Positions 6,721-15,626 are shown, numbered from the stretch's first letter. The stretch: DNA of 37,715 nt from an uncultured Erysipelotrichaceae bacterium (GCA_902763555.1 CACWSI010000004.1:1-37715), one strand, 5' to 3'. Notes: generated from the letters alone by a model not told the origin. Numbers and translations: made by a program.

Positions 6721-7338
6721 ATGAAAGAAAATACTAACTATTCAAAGATTCAAAAAATATTTAAAAACAATGGTGGCTTTATCACCAGAGCAGATATCGA
6801 TTCCGCTGATATACCATCATGGTTTCTTTCTGACTTTGTAAAAAGAAATAACCTGATAAAAGTAGCGCCTGGTTTTTATACCTCTAACGATTTCCTAGTT
6901 GATGATCTGTTTGTTCTTCAAAAGAGATTTTCAAAATACATCTTTTCAGGAATGAGCGCTCTATATCTACATGGTCTTACCGATAAGATTCCTACTGAAA
7001 TAGAAGTTACTGCACCTCAAAACTACAACCCATCTAGAAAGATAATTAGCAACCTCTCTATCCACAAAATATCTAGTGACGATAAATATCATCTTGGAAT
7101 AGAAGAAGTAAAAACAATGTTTGGCAACATCGTTAAAGTATATGACGCAGAGCGCACCATATGTGATGTTATAAAATATCGTGATAGATACGATTCCGAA
7201 ACCTTTGTTAAAGCGGTTAAGTCATATATTAAAAAAACAAATAACCAAATCAAACTCTTTAGGTATGCTAGAGAACTTGGGATAGAAAAGAAAGTTTATG
7301 AAGTAATGGAGGTCTTTACTGGCGCTTCTAACTTATAA
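6721..7338 (+). CDS. AbiEi-family antitoxin/regulator, no AbiEii toxin adjacent
   Basis: 205 aa. The N-terminus is a winged-helix segment (IQKIFKNNGGFITRADI...W FLSDFVKRNNLIKVAPGFY), which is the AbiEi DNA-binding domain. The middle segment FSGMSALYLHGLTD and the later VKVYDAERTICDVIKYRDRYD are typical of the AbiEi C-terminal domain. In AbiE type IV systems this protein represses the operon and counters the nucleotidyltransferase toxin AbiEii, which normally follows. Here the next gene is convergent and overlaps the 3' end by 11 bp, so the toxin is absent. It may be a solitary regulator or antitoxin. I take ATG 6721; GTG 6715 is in frame. Confidence 0.87.
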   Translation: MKENTNYSKIQKIFKNNGGFITRADIDSADIPSWFLSDFVKRNNLIKVAPGFYTSNDFLVDDLFVLQKRFSKYIFSGMSALYLHGLTDKIPTEIEVTAPQNYNPSRKIISNLSIHKISSDDKYHLGIEEVKTMFGNIVKVYDAERTICDVIKYRDRYDSETFVKAVKSYIKKTNNQIKLFRYARELGIEKKVYEVMEVFTGASNL

Positions 7339-8398
7339 TCAAATCAATAAGCGAACTATCACTTAATAGATTAAACAAATCATCCTCGTTATTAATGACG
7401 AGGTTTTTTGTTCTCTCATAATAGTGGTTAATCACTCTATCAGTAGTGGTCTTAGCCTTCTTATAGTTATCTTCTTTAAGATTATCTAATTGTTCTTCAA
7501 TTAAAGTAATCATGCATCTACGAAGCATAGCGATAAGAGAAGTCTCTAACCAACAATCAATGTCTTTACTAATACGTTTTAACTTGATATATAAATCTAA
7601 GCCATCTTCAGGTGTATGCCATAAGTCTGCGAAGATATAATCATATTTATTATTCTTACTAACATATTTAATCGCATCATCTTTGATGATAGTAATCTTA
7701 TTTTTATTAATAAAATGTGGGAATAACAAATTATTAAATAAGTTAATGATGTTTTGATCTTTTTCAATAATAGTGATGTGCTTAACTTCATCTTTAAGTG
7801 CCATCATAAATGGTACATAGCCCATTCCTAGACCGAGCACTAAAACGTTACCGTGTCCCTTATTTACAAATGGTTTCATTGTTTCTATTTCATTTGGATT
7901 AAGTGACATCCAGATGTTGTTACCTTCACATAACGCTAAATAGGAGAAAGGCTTTTTAAAATAACCAATCGCACTGTATTCTTTATAATCTTTAGTGACA
8001 CTTATCTCATCATAGGCAAATGTTTGATATGGCTCATATGTAATATTTCTTACAGAGTACTGTTTATATCTACCAGTGGCTTTAATAGTTTGAACATATT
8101 TATTGTTTAAATATTCTTTAGGCTCTAAACACTTAATACGTTTAACGCAGTATTCATCAGTGATACCAATAGTCTCTTCATCATTCTTATCAAAATTAAA
8201 TTCATCATACATGATGTTAACGAAGGCCTCAGGTTCACTTAAACCTTGCTTAACATAACTATCTATCTTTTCAAGTGAAAAGAAGTCAGTATAACTATTA
8301 ACTTCATTAAATAATTCCGCGACCCAAGTATTGATTTGGTTATTACGGATTACTTCATTGATTTTATTCTTAAGATTTTTATCGTTAGTAAATTTCAT
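7328..8398 (-). CDS. Class I SAM-dependent methyltransferase-like protein (spermidine synthase-like fold)
   Basis: 356 aa. The C-terminal half has a Rossmann methyltransferase core: motif I VLVLGLGMGYV at 185-195, the acidic end of strand 2 (IIEKD near 211-215), KDDAIKYV near 240, and YDYIFADLW near 253. The N-terminal 180 residues are a separate helical region followed by strands (YEPYQTFAYDEI) of unknown role. Spermidine synthase-like proteins with this core are common among uncharacterised methyltransferases; no polyamine-specific residues can be confirmed. It overlaps the AbiEi gene tail to tail. The start at 8398 has a -10 only 6 nt away, suggesting a leaderless mRNA. Confidence 0.8.
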   Translation of the reverse strand: MKFTNDKNLKNKINEVIRNNQINTWVAELFNEVNSYTDFFSLEKIDSYVKQGLSEPEAFVNIMYDEFNFDKNDEETIGITDEYCVKRIKCLEPKEYLNNKYVQTIKATGRYKQYSVRNITYEPYQTFAYDEISVTKDYKEYSAIGYFKKPFSYLALCEGNNIWMSLNPNEIETMKPFVNKGHGNVLVLGLGMGYVPFMMALKDEVKHITIIEKDQNIINLFNNLLFPHFINKNKITIIKDDAIKYVSKNNKYDYIFADLWHTPEDGLDLYIKLKRISKDIDCWLETSLIAMLRRCMITLIEEQLDNLKEDNYKKAKTTTDRVINHYYERTKNLVINNEDDLFNLLSDSSLIDLIIS

Positions 8399-8404
8399 AC
8401 CTTA

Positions 8405-8410
8405 ATTCTA
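8405..8410 (-). promoter_or_regulatory. -10 box of the methyltransferase gene, likely leaderless
   Basis: The minus strand has TAGAAT at 8405-8410, six nt before ATG at 8398, so +1 should fall on the start codon. The -35 is poor, which keeps confidence modest. Confidence 0.45.
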
Positions 8411-8449
8411 ACTTAATTATTAAACAAATAGATGAAAAATCTATTGTTT

Positions 8450-8458
8450 TGGTATAAT
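8450..8458 (+). promoter_or_regulatory. Extended -10 promoter of the 8487 gene
   Basis: TGGTATAAT is a TGN-extended -10 with no clear -35. The leader is about 22 nt and carries GAGGAA before ATG 8487. Confidence 0.65.
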
Positions 8459-8486
8459 ATCTTTACCATAACTGAGGAATCCATTT

Positions 8487-10154
8487 ATGAAAAAGTTTTT
8501 TAGAGGTTTAATCATTACTTTAGTAGTCCTTATCATCTTACCAATTGCCCTTATCTTCATTTTCTTATTTGATACAGGAAAGATGAAAGTCACATATGAT
8601 GATAACTTTTCAATGGAAAAATGGTCTCAAGCCTTAGTCGTGGATTCTCTTGATCACACTGTGGATCAAAAGAAAGCTTCATTCGTCGTCAGTGAAGCGG
8701 ATATTAACAATATCTTATATTCCGGTATTAAGAATAATACGCAAATCCAAAAATATCTCACACAGTTTGCGATTGATATTCAAGAAGATGCTTATACATT
8801 AAATGTTTCTGGTAAGTTCTTCTTCTTTGAAACAAGAGCGAAGTTAGCCACTAAGTTAAGTAAAGGTAAAGTTGGTGATAAAGATGCCTTTATCTTAAGC
8901 GTTGATAAGATGTCTGTTGGTCGTTTAACACAACTTAAACCAATCGTCATGTTCTTCTTAAATCAATTCTTAACTAATGAGACATTAGATGCTTTAACCG
9001 CAAATCTTAAATTACATACTGATTTACAAAACTCTAGATTATATATCTACACTGAAGACTTAAGAGAAATGATTAATCAAGGCATCAATGGTGGCGCTGG
9101 TACATCTGAATTCTATTTTGCCTTTATTAATAATTTCTTAGATTTAAACTTAGTGAACATCGACTTCTATGGCGGTGATTCATTAAGCGTTGATATTAAC
9201 TTAGAACCATTAACCGGCAATGATTATGACGCTAGTGTGGGTGCTAATGTCTATTATCCAATGCCATATGAAAATACCTTAACTAAACTCACCATCAATG
9301 GTGAAGAAAAGAAGTTATCTTTAGATGTTATTAAAGATGCTATCGCGGTCTTATTTAATAAAGGACTTATTACAAACGCTAACTTAAGTTCCCTTAGTAA
9401 CTATTTATTCAATGGTTATAACGGTAGTAATGCTCCTGAATATAGCTTGACTGATATTGGCATTACTGTTAAAGAAGCATATCAAGGTTTCAACCTTGTG
9501 GAAGCTTCCTCTATTGATGATATGTTAAAGAACGCTGTTAGTAATTATGATGGCTATGTGACTGATATATCAACCACAAGCTTTGATATCGCTACTTTAA
9601 AAGAAAGTGAAATCAATCTCTTCTTAAAATCACAATCATGCTTTGGTATGAAATACTTCTTAAATAGAGAAGTGAGTGAAGGTAATCATAAAGTTAACTA
9701 TATCGCTTTAGATAATGCTTATATGAATATATATGGCGATACCGCTATTATCTCTGTTGGCTTAAATATCAATGGCTTAGAAACATATGTCACCCTTAAG
9801 ATGATCGTTGATAATAGTAACACCGATAGTAGTAAGTTAGTCTACAAAGTAGATAAAATCTATTTCGGTAAAGAAAGTGAAGGATTGTTCGTTAGTGATG
9901 ACACTAAAGATGTCATCTTTGAAACATTAGCGGAATCCGTTAATCAATCTTCTTTCAAATTTGAAAGAGAAGGCAAAATGACTATCTCATTTGATGCCTT
10001 ATTAACAACCGCGATTAACGCTATTGATACAAGTTCAGCAATCGGCTTAGCTTATAAAGAATTCTTACAAAATAATGCGACATTCTCTGTCGCCGTTGAT
10101 GGTAACGCAGTAACTGATAACTCTTCAGTTAAAATCGTTGCGTCACGTAGCTAA
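8487..10154 (+). CDS. Membrane-anchored extracellular protein of unknown function
   Basis: 555 aa. Residues 7-29 form one strong N-terminal membrane helix after KKFFR, with no lipobox and no clear cleavage site, so the protein is probably anchored with a large outside domain. The ectodomain holds two stretches that begin alike: ASFVVSEADINNIL near 65 and TLKESEINLFLKSQ near 371, each followed by long alternating strands (for example YTLNVSGKFFFFETRAKL; MNIYGDTAIISVGLNINGL). This recalls tandem YpmS/DUF2140-like modules, by eye only. It is followed by a convergent gene overlapping by 4 bp. Function unknown; envelope assembly or lipid handling would fit but is not shown. Confidence 0.8.
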   Translation: MKKFFRGLIITLVVLIILPIALIFIFLFDTGKMKVTYDDNFSMEKWSQALVVDSLDHTVDQKKASFVVSEADINNILYSGIKNNTQIQKYLTQFAIDIQEDAYTLNVSGKFFFFETRAKLATKLSKGKVGDKDAFILSVDKMSVGRLTQLKPIVMFFLNQFLTNETLDALTANLKLHTDLQNSRLYIYTEDLREMINQGINGGAGTSEFYFAFINNFLDLNLVNIDFYGGDSLSVDINLEPLTGNDYDASVGANVYYPMPYENTLTKLTINGEEKKLSLDVIKDAIAVLFNKGLITNANLSSLSNYLFNGYNGSNAPEYSLTDIGITVKEAYQGFNLVEASSIDDMLKNAVSNYDGYVTDISTTSFDIATLKESEINLFLKSQSCFGMKYFLNREVSEGNHKVNYIALDNAYMNIYGDTAIISVGLNINGLETYVTLKMIVDNSNTDSSKLVYKVDKIYFGKESEGLFVSDDTKDVIFETLAESVNQSSFKFEREGKMTISFDALLTTAINAIDTSSAIGLAYKEFLQNNATFSVAVDGNAVTDNSSVKIVASRS

Positions 10155-10594
10155 ATATTGGCGAATATATCGTGAATACAGTCTGTGATTTCATCGCAGA
10201 CTTTTTCATATCTACCTGTATACCAAGGATCTTCTATTTCATAGATGCTAGGTGTGTATTTATTAATACGATAAATAATGCCTTTGTGGTTATCTAATTG
10301 TCTTAATAATGAATAATAGTTTTCATCATCCATACAAAAGATATAATCCGCTCCTTCATAATCTATTTGTCTAATGCGTTGCGCAGCATGAGGATACATA
10401 GGTACTCCTCTTCTATATAATTCTCTTTTCATTGGAGGATAGACATCGTTACCGATTTCTTCAGAGGATGTCGCTCTTATAAGGATATTAAATTCTTTGT
10501 CTCTACAAATTTCCTTTAAGTATTGTTTTGCAATAAAAGCCGCAGCAGGGCTACGGCATATTGAACCATGACAAACAAAGATAATGGTCTTCAT
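10151..10594 (-). CDS. Low-molecular-weight protein-tyrosine-phosphatase
   Basis: 147 aa. The N-terminal P-loop reads VCHGSICRSP (residues 7-16), fitting the CX5R(S/T) active site with Cys8 and Arg14, although most relatives have GN where this has GS. The general-acid Asp is in EDPWYTG near 121. These cytosolic enzymes remove phosphate from tyrosine (or arginine) residues and often control bacterial tyrosine kinases of polysaccharide synthesis. ATG is 2 bp after the stop of the ABC transporter subunit with no ribosome-binding site, so it is the coupled last gene of the exporter operon. Its 3' end overlaps the convergent surface-protein gene by 4 bp. Confidence 0.9.
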   Translation of the reverse strand: MKTIIFVCHGSICRSPAAAFIAKQYLKEICRDKEFNILIRATSSEEIGNDVYPPMKRELYRRGVPMYPHAAQRIRQIDYEGADYIFCMDDENYYSLLRQLDNHKGIIYRINKYTPSIYEIEDPWYTGRYEKVCDEITDCIHDIFANI

Positions 10595-10596
10595 AA

Positions 10597-12570
10597 CTAT
10601 TCTAATTCAACAGCGCCTGTATATAGTTGATAGTAGGCACCTTTCTCGGCAATCAAGGATTCGTGATTACCTCTTTCGATAATCTCACCTTTATCTAAAA
10701 CAAGAATATAGTCAGCATTTTGAATAGTGCTTAATCTATGAGCAATAACAAATGTTGTTCGACCTTTCATTAATTGATCCATACCTTTTTGCACTAATCT
10801 TTCAGTACGAGTATCAATAGAAGATGTCGCTTCATCAAGAATCATAACAGGAGCATCAGCGATAGCCGCTCTTGCAATAGAGATTAATTGTCTTTGACCT
10901 TGTGATAAGTTAGAGCCATCACCTGAAAGCATAGTGTTGAAGCCTTGAGGCAATCTCATAATAAAGTCATAGGCATTAGCAATCTTCGCTGCTTCATAAA
11001 CTTCTTCATCAGTCGCGTCTAATCTACCATATCTGATATTATCCATGACTGTACCAGTGAATAAGTTTACGTCTTGTAAAATCACGCCTAAAGAGTGACG
11101 TAAGTCGTCTTTTTTAATCTTATTGATATTTATGCCATCGTAACGGATTTTGCCGTCTGCAATGTCATAGAAACGATTAATTAAGTTAGTAATAGTGGTC
11201 TTACCTGCACCAGTGGCACCCACTAAAGCAATTTGTTGACCTGGGTGAGCGTAAACACTAACGTTCTTAAGAACAGTCTTCTTACCATCATAAGAGAAGT
11301 CGATATCGTCTATTACGATATCACCTTTAAGTTCAGTATAAGTAACTGTACCATCTGCTTTATGAGGATGTTTCCAAGCATAGTCTCTAGTTCTTTCACT
11401 AGTTTCTTCAAATGTACCATCTTCATGGTATTTGATATTCACTAATGTGACATAACCATCATCCGCTTCAACGACTTCATCTAATAAGTCAAAGCATCTT
11501 GATGCACCTGCAATACCCATAACCACGAACATAATTTGTTGTGAGAAGTTACTAACGTTTTGTGAGAACATTCTCGAATACATTAAGAATGGTACTAATA
11601 AAGTGGCATAGAAGACAGTGGCAGTGTCAATTCTAACCCAACCAGTAAGGGCTAAGTTATAACCTTTGTTGATATATAAGAGACAGCTTAAGATAGCCAC
11701 AAAGACATAAACAAAGTTACCAATATTACCATTGATTGGCATCATGATATTACCAGCGATGTTTGCGGTTGTTGCGTTCTTGCATAACTCATCATTAACT
11801 ACTTCAAACTCTTTGAAGCTTTCTTCTTCGTGAGTAAAGACCTTAATGACTTTTAAGCCAGTAATACTTTCTTCAATTGAACCTTCAACTTTTGATAAGC
11901 TCTTTTGTTGAGCGACGAAGAATTTGGAAGCGCGACCACCAATGAGCTTGGTGTTAACAAGCATTGCTAATGTGCCAACTAAGACAACAAGAGTCATCCA
12001 AACAGATAATGAAAGCATAACAAATAAGCAGCCAATAACTGTTAAGCCAGTGGCAAACATATTTGGTAAGGACTGTGAAACAAACTGTCTAATGGTATCA
12101 ATATCGTTAGTGTATAACGACATAATCGCACCGTTTTGGTGTGTATCAAAATATTTTACAGGAAGTTTCTGCATATGAGAGAACATCTTGATACGGAATA
12201 AGTTGAGATATTTTTGTGTTACAATCGCCATTGTTCTAGTCCATGTCCATGAACAAAGAACACCAACTAAATAGATACCGCCCAAAACAAACATCAAAGT
12301 TGGAATATTAGCAGGAATAGTTGCGAAGTTAAGTAAGTTAACGTCTACAAATTCAGTAAAGGCATTTCTACCTTGTTTAATTGATTCAGTGATAACACTG
12401 GTGATAAGACTAGCGAAAACACCACCAGATAAGTTAACGACAATCGAAAGGATTAAGGCAATTAATGAAATAATGATTTCAAGTTTGAAATTATGCCATA
12501 AGGATTTAATTAATCTTTTAGCTGTGCCTTTTTTAGGTTTAGCGTATTGTTTAATCTTTAATGGTGGCAT
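10597..12570 (-). CDS. ABC exporter subunit with catalytic ATP site (heterodimer partner B)
   Basis: 657 aa: a six-helix transmembrane domain (about residues 25-340) and an ATPase domain. Walker A GATGAGKTT is near 450, signature LSQGQRQ near 553, Walker B VMILDEATSS with the catalytic Glu near 576, and switch His in IAHRLST near 608. About 45 extra residues, rich in charged groups (around DGTFEETSERTRDYAWKHP), lie between the two domains, as in many clostridial relatives. Together with the next gene it matches the TM287/288, LmrCD and BmrCD type of heterodimeric multidrug or lipid exporters: this chain supplies the good Walker B but the variant LSQGQ signature. It starts at ATG 12570 behind AAAGGAGGT, 1 bp after the partner. 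Confidence 0.93.
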   Translation of the reverse strand: MPPLKIKQYAKPKKGTAKRLIKSLWHNFKLEIIISLIALILSIVVNLSGGVFASLITSVITESIKQGRNAFTEFVDVNLLNFATIPANIPTLMFVLGGIYLVGVLCSWTWTRTMAIVTQKYLNLFRIKMFSHMQKLPVKYFDTHQNGAIMSLYTNDIDTIRQFVSQSLPNMFATGLTVIGCLFVMLSLSVWMTLVVLVGTLAMLVNTKLIGGRASKFFVAQQKSLSKVEGSIEESITGLKVIKVFTHEEESFKEFEVVNDELCKNATTANIAGNIMMPINGNIGNFVYVFVAILSCLLYINKGYNLALTGWVRIDTATVFYATLLVPFLMYSRMFSQNVSNFSQQIMFVVMGIAGASRCFDLLDEVVEADDGYVTLVNIKYHEDGTFEETSERTRDYAWKHPHKADGTVTYTELKGDIVIDDIDFSYDGKKTVLKNVSVYAHPGQQIALVGATGAGKTTITNLINRFYDIADGKIRYDGININKIKKDDLRHSLGVILQDVNLFTGTVMDNIRYGRLDATDEEVYEAAKIANAYDFIMRLPQGFNTMLSGDGSNLSQGQRQLISIARAAIADAPVMILDEATSSIDTRTERLVQKGMDQLMKGRTTFVIAHRLSTIQNADYILVLDKGEIIERGNHESLIAEKGAYYQLYTGAVELE

Positions 12571-12571
12571 A

Positions 12572-14356
12572 CTAATTACCTCCTTTCTGCGTTTGTGATT
12601 GATAAACTTCTTGGTAAATAGTGTTGTGCTTCAAAAGTTCACTATGTGTTCCAATAGCGTTAATTTCACCGTTATCTAAAACAATGATTTGATCAGCTTC
12701 TTCTATAGAAGAGATACGTTGAGCAATGACAATCTTTGTCATTTCAGATAAATCTTCTTTTAAAGATTTTCTAATCATTCTATCTGTTTTAGTATCAACG
12801 GCAGAGGTGGAGTCATCTAAGATTAAAATCTTAGGCTTCTTTAAAATCGCTCTAGCGATACATAATCTTTGTTTTTGACCACCAGAGAAGTTAGCGCCGC
12901 CTTGTTCAACGACTCTATCTAACCTGTCTGGGAAGTTATCAACATGAGCAATATCTAAAGCCTTGATGATTTCTTCATCAGTGGCTTCTTTATTTCCCCA
13001 TTTCATATTGCTTCTGACATTACCAGAGAATAAGTAGTTCTTTTGAAGAACAACTGCAACGGAATCTCTAAGTGTTTTTAAATCATAGTCTCTAACATCA
13101 TGGCCAGCGACAAGCACTTTACCTTCAGTAACATCATACAAACGAGAGATAAGATTCACTAAAGAACTCTTACCTGAACCAGTGGAACCGATAATACCGA
13201 TGAATTGACCAGACTTAATATTGATATTTAAGTTGCTGACCGCATAGCGTTCAGCTTCTTTCTTGTATTTAAAGGAAACGTTTTCAAAGATGATAGAACC
13301 ATCTTTTATCTCATAAATTGGATTTTCTGGATTAACGATTGTGGATTCTTCATTAAGAACCTCATAGATACGTTTAATTGATTCAAGAGACATGACCAAC
13401 ATTGTGACAATCATAGAAATCATCATGATGGACATTAAGATTTGAATGCCGTATGTCAATAATGCGGACATGGTTTCAGGCGCAAATGAACCCCAAATAG
13501 GGTCACCGTTTGCATCTAATGTTCCTGGTGCCATTTCAAGAATAATGTAAGTAGAGAAGAACATGGTCAAAAGATAGACCACGTGTATTGATGTATTCAT
13601 TAATGGAGTCATTAAAGCAACGATCTTTTCCGCTTTAATAAAGTCTTTACTTAAGTTACTAGAAGCAGTGGAGAATTTGTTATCTTCATAGTCTTCTCTA
13701 ACAAATGTTTTAACCACTCTCATACCTGCAACGTTTTCTTGCACAGATTCATTTAAAGCATCATATCTCTTAAACACTCTTCTAAAGATGCCCATTGCAC
13801 GTCTAGCGAGTAAGAAGAAGATAAGACCAATAACTGGAATAGCGACAACGAATATTAAAGCAATCGCACCACCAGTGACAAATGCCATAATCGCGGAGAA
13901 TATAAGCATTAATGGTGCTCTGACAACAATTCTAATCGCCATTGCAAATGAGTTTTGTGTATTCGTGACGTCTGTAGTCATTCTAGTCACTAAACTAGAA
14001 GCATGGAAGTGATCAATATTCTCAAAAGAGAATGATTCAACTTTAGCATATAAATCTTTTCTTAAGTTTTTGGCAAAACCAGAAGAAGCATATGAGGCAT
14101 ATCTACCACCGAGAATACCACAGGCAATAGAGATGATTGTTAATGAAAGCATGATAATGAAGTAAGGAAGTATATCCGCAAAGGTGATATCCAAAACACC
14201 AGCGGGATCCGGCTTCATTTCTTTAATAAACAGCTGCATAACGAAAGGCAAAGCACATTCAACCGCCGCTTCACCAATCATAAATAAAGGAGTGATAATT
14301 GCGTAGATTTTATACTCTCTAACACTTTTGAAGACTTTTTTAATCATCTCAAACAT
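12572..14356 (-). CDS. ABC exporter subunit with degenerate ATP site (heterodimer partner A)
   Basis: 594 aa, a six-helix exporter domain then an ATPase domain. Walker A GSTGSGKSS is near 387 and the signature FSGGQKQR near 490 is good, but Walker B reads ILILDDSTSAVD, with Asp in place of the catalytic Glu, and the switch His is Gln (IAQRISS near 543). Those two losses are the hallmark of the non-hydrolysing half of heterodimeric exporters. The functional ATP site is thus formed by this chain's signature and the partner's Walker motifs. It is the first gene of the operon, with AAAGGAGG before ATG and a promoter holding a palindromic operator, so expression is likely repressed until an inducer appears. 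Substrate unknown. Confidence 0.93.
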   Translation of the reverse strand: MFEMIKKVFKSVREYKIYAIITPLFMIGEAAVECALPFVMQLFIKEMKPDPAGVLDITFADILPYFIIMLSLTIISIACGILGGRYASYASSGFAKNLRKDLYAKVESFSFENIDHFHASSLVTRMTTDVTNTQNSFAMAIRIVVRAPLMLIFSAIMAFVTGGAIALIFVVAIPVIGLIFFLLARRAMGIFRRVFKRYDALNESVQENVAGMRVVKTFVREDYEDNKFSTASSNLSKDFIKAEKIVALMTPLMNTSIHVVYLLTMFFSTYIILEMAPGTLDANGDPIWGSFAPETMSALLTYGIQILMSIMMISMIVTMLVMSLESIKRIYEVLNEESTIVNPENPIYEIKDGSIIFENVSFKYKKEAERYAVSNLNINIKSGQFIGIIGSTGSGKSSLVNLISRLYDVTEGKVLVAGHDVRDYDLKTLRDSVAVVLQKNYLFSGNVRSNMKWGNKEATDEEIIKALDIAHVDNFPDRLDRVVEQGGANFSGGQKQRLCIARAILKKPKILILDDSTSAVDTKTDRMIRKSLKEDLSEMTKIVIAQRISSIEEADQIIVLDNGEINAIGTHSELLKHNTIYQEVYQSQTQKGGN

Positions 14357-14388
14357 ATCTTTTCCTCCTTTTCTATGTATGCTAGAAA

Positions 14389-14417
14389 ATTGTAAAGTTC
14401 GATAACGAACTTGTCAA
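14389..14417 (-). promoter_or_regulatory. Exporter promoter with palindromic operator in the spacer
   Basis: On the minus strand: TTGACA (14412-14417), exactly 17 bp, TACAAT (14389-14394). The spacer plus one base is a perfect inverted repeat AAGTTCG-TTAT-CGAACTT (14395-14412). A dimeric repressor (TetR, MarR or similar) bound there would block RNA polymerase. No regulator gene is adjacent. Confidence 0.85.
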
Positions 14418-14468
14418 TTGAAAAGCAACAATGACTATCAAAGTTGGCGGAAACTCATACAAAAGTTG

Positions 14469-14474
14469 TATAAT
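14469..14474 (+). promoter_or_regulatory. -10 box of glf, likely leaderless
   Basis: TATAAT ends 9 nt before ATG 14484 (intervening ATAGGGGCT). +1 should be within 3 nt of the start codon. The GGGG is too close to ATG for a normal ribosome-binding site. Confidence 0.6.
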
Positions 14475-14483
14475 ATAGGGGCT

Positions 14484-15593
14484 ATGAAAAAGAATTATGA
14501 TTATTTAATTGTTGGCGCTGGTTTATTCGGCGCGGTGGCCGCTCATGAATTAAACAAACGCGGCTATAAAGTTTTAGTGGTGGAAAAACGTAATAACATC
14601 GCTGGAAACATCTACACAGAAGAAATCGAAGGTATCCAAGTTCATAAATATGGACCACATATCTTCCATACCTCCAAAAAAGAAATCTGGGACTATGTTA
14701 ATCAATTTGGCAAGTTTAACGATTTCATCAACATGCCTTTAGCCTATTACAAAGGCAAGTACTATAACATGCCATTCAACATGAACACATTCCATCAAAT
14801 TTTTGGAGTGGATAAACCAGAAGAAGCTAAGGCGTGTATTGAAAAAGAGATAGAAGCCGCGAATATCAAGGAGCCAAAAAACCTTGAAGAAAAAGCTATC
14901 TCAATGGTGGGTACAACTATCTATGAAATGCTCATCAAAGGCTATACCCAAAAACAATGGGGTAGACCATGTAATGAATTACCACCTTTCATCATCACTC
15001 GTTTACCAGTGAGATATGAATATAACAACAACTACTTCAATGATATTTATCAAGGCATCCCAATTGGTGGATACACCAAATGGATTGCTAATATGCTTAA
15101 AGGTATTGAAGTGAGATTAGGTGTCGATTATTTAGAACATAAAGATGAATTAAACGCTCTCGCAGATGAAATCATCTATACTGGTGAAATTGATAAGTTC
15201 TTTGACTATAAGTTAGGCGCTCTTGAATGGAGATCACTTAGATTCGAAGAAGAAATCATTGATAAACCTGATTACCAAGGCAATGCTGTTGTTAATTATA
15301 CAGAATATGAAGTGCCATATACCCGTATTGCTGAACATCAATACTTTGAACCAGGACAAAAGCACAATAAGACAGTCATTACAAAAGAATACTCTAAGAC
15401 TTGGACTTTAGGGGACGAAGCATATTATCCACTTAATAACGAGAAGAATAGTGTGCTATACTTAAAATATCAAGAATTAGCCAAACAAAATCCACATATT
15501 CACTTTGGTGGTCGTTTAGGTACCTATTCTTATTACAACATGGACGTCGTAGTAGAGAAGGCGCTTCAATTAGTAGAGAGCCTTCTTAACTAA
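14484..15593 (+). CDS. glf: UDP-galactopyranose mutase Glf
   Basis: 369 aa flavoenzyme that converts UDP-galactopyranose to UDP-galactofuranose for envelope glycans. The FAD-binding motif VGAGLFGAVAA is at residues 8-18, followed by VVEKRNNIAGN at the end of the second strand. Family motifs HKYGPHIFHTS near 54-64, YTQKQWGRP near 155-163, RLPVRYEYNNNYFNDIYQG near 174-192, and RLGTYSYYNMD near the C-terminus are all present. I take ATG 14484; extended forms starting upstream would cross the promoter. It divides from the exporter operon over a 127-bp gap. The glycosyltransferase downstream could use the galactofuranose donor, which is inference from proximity. Confidence 0.95.
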   Translation: MKKNYDYLIVGAGLFGAVAAHELNKRGYKVLVVEKRNNIAGNIYTEEIEGIQVHKYGPHIFHTSKKEIWDYVNQFGKFNDFINMPLAYYKGKYYNMPFNMNTFHQIFGVDKPEEAKACIEKEIEAANIKEPKNLEEKAISMVGTTIYEMLIKGYTQKQWGRPCNELPPFIITRLPVRYEYNNNYFNDIYQGIPIGGYTKWIANMLKGIEVRLGVDYLEHKDELNALADEIIYTGEIDKFFDYKLGALEWRSLRFEEEIIDKPDYQGNAVVNYTEYEVPYTRIAEHQYFEPGQKHNKTVITKEYSKTWTLGDEAYYPLNNEKNSVLYLKYQELAKQNPHIHFGGRLGTYSYYNMDVVVEKALQLVESLLN

Positions 15594-15598
15594 GTAAC

Positions 15599-15626
15599 TT
15601 GCATAAATATTCAACTTTACTATAAT
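15599..15626 (+). promoter_or_regulatory. Promoter of the 15663 glycosyltransferase
   Basis: TTGCAT (15599-15604), 16 bp, TATAAT (15621-15626). The leader of about 30 nt contains a small hairpin GGCC-AAAG-GGCC (15634-15645) and no Shine-Dalgarno sequence near ATG 15663. Confidence 0.65.
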
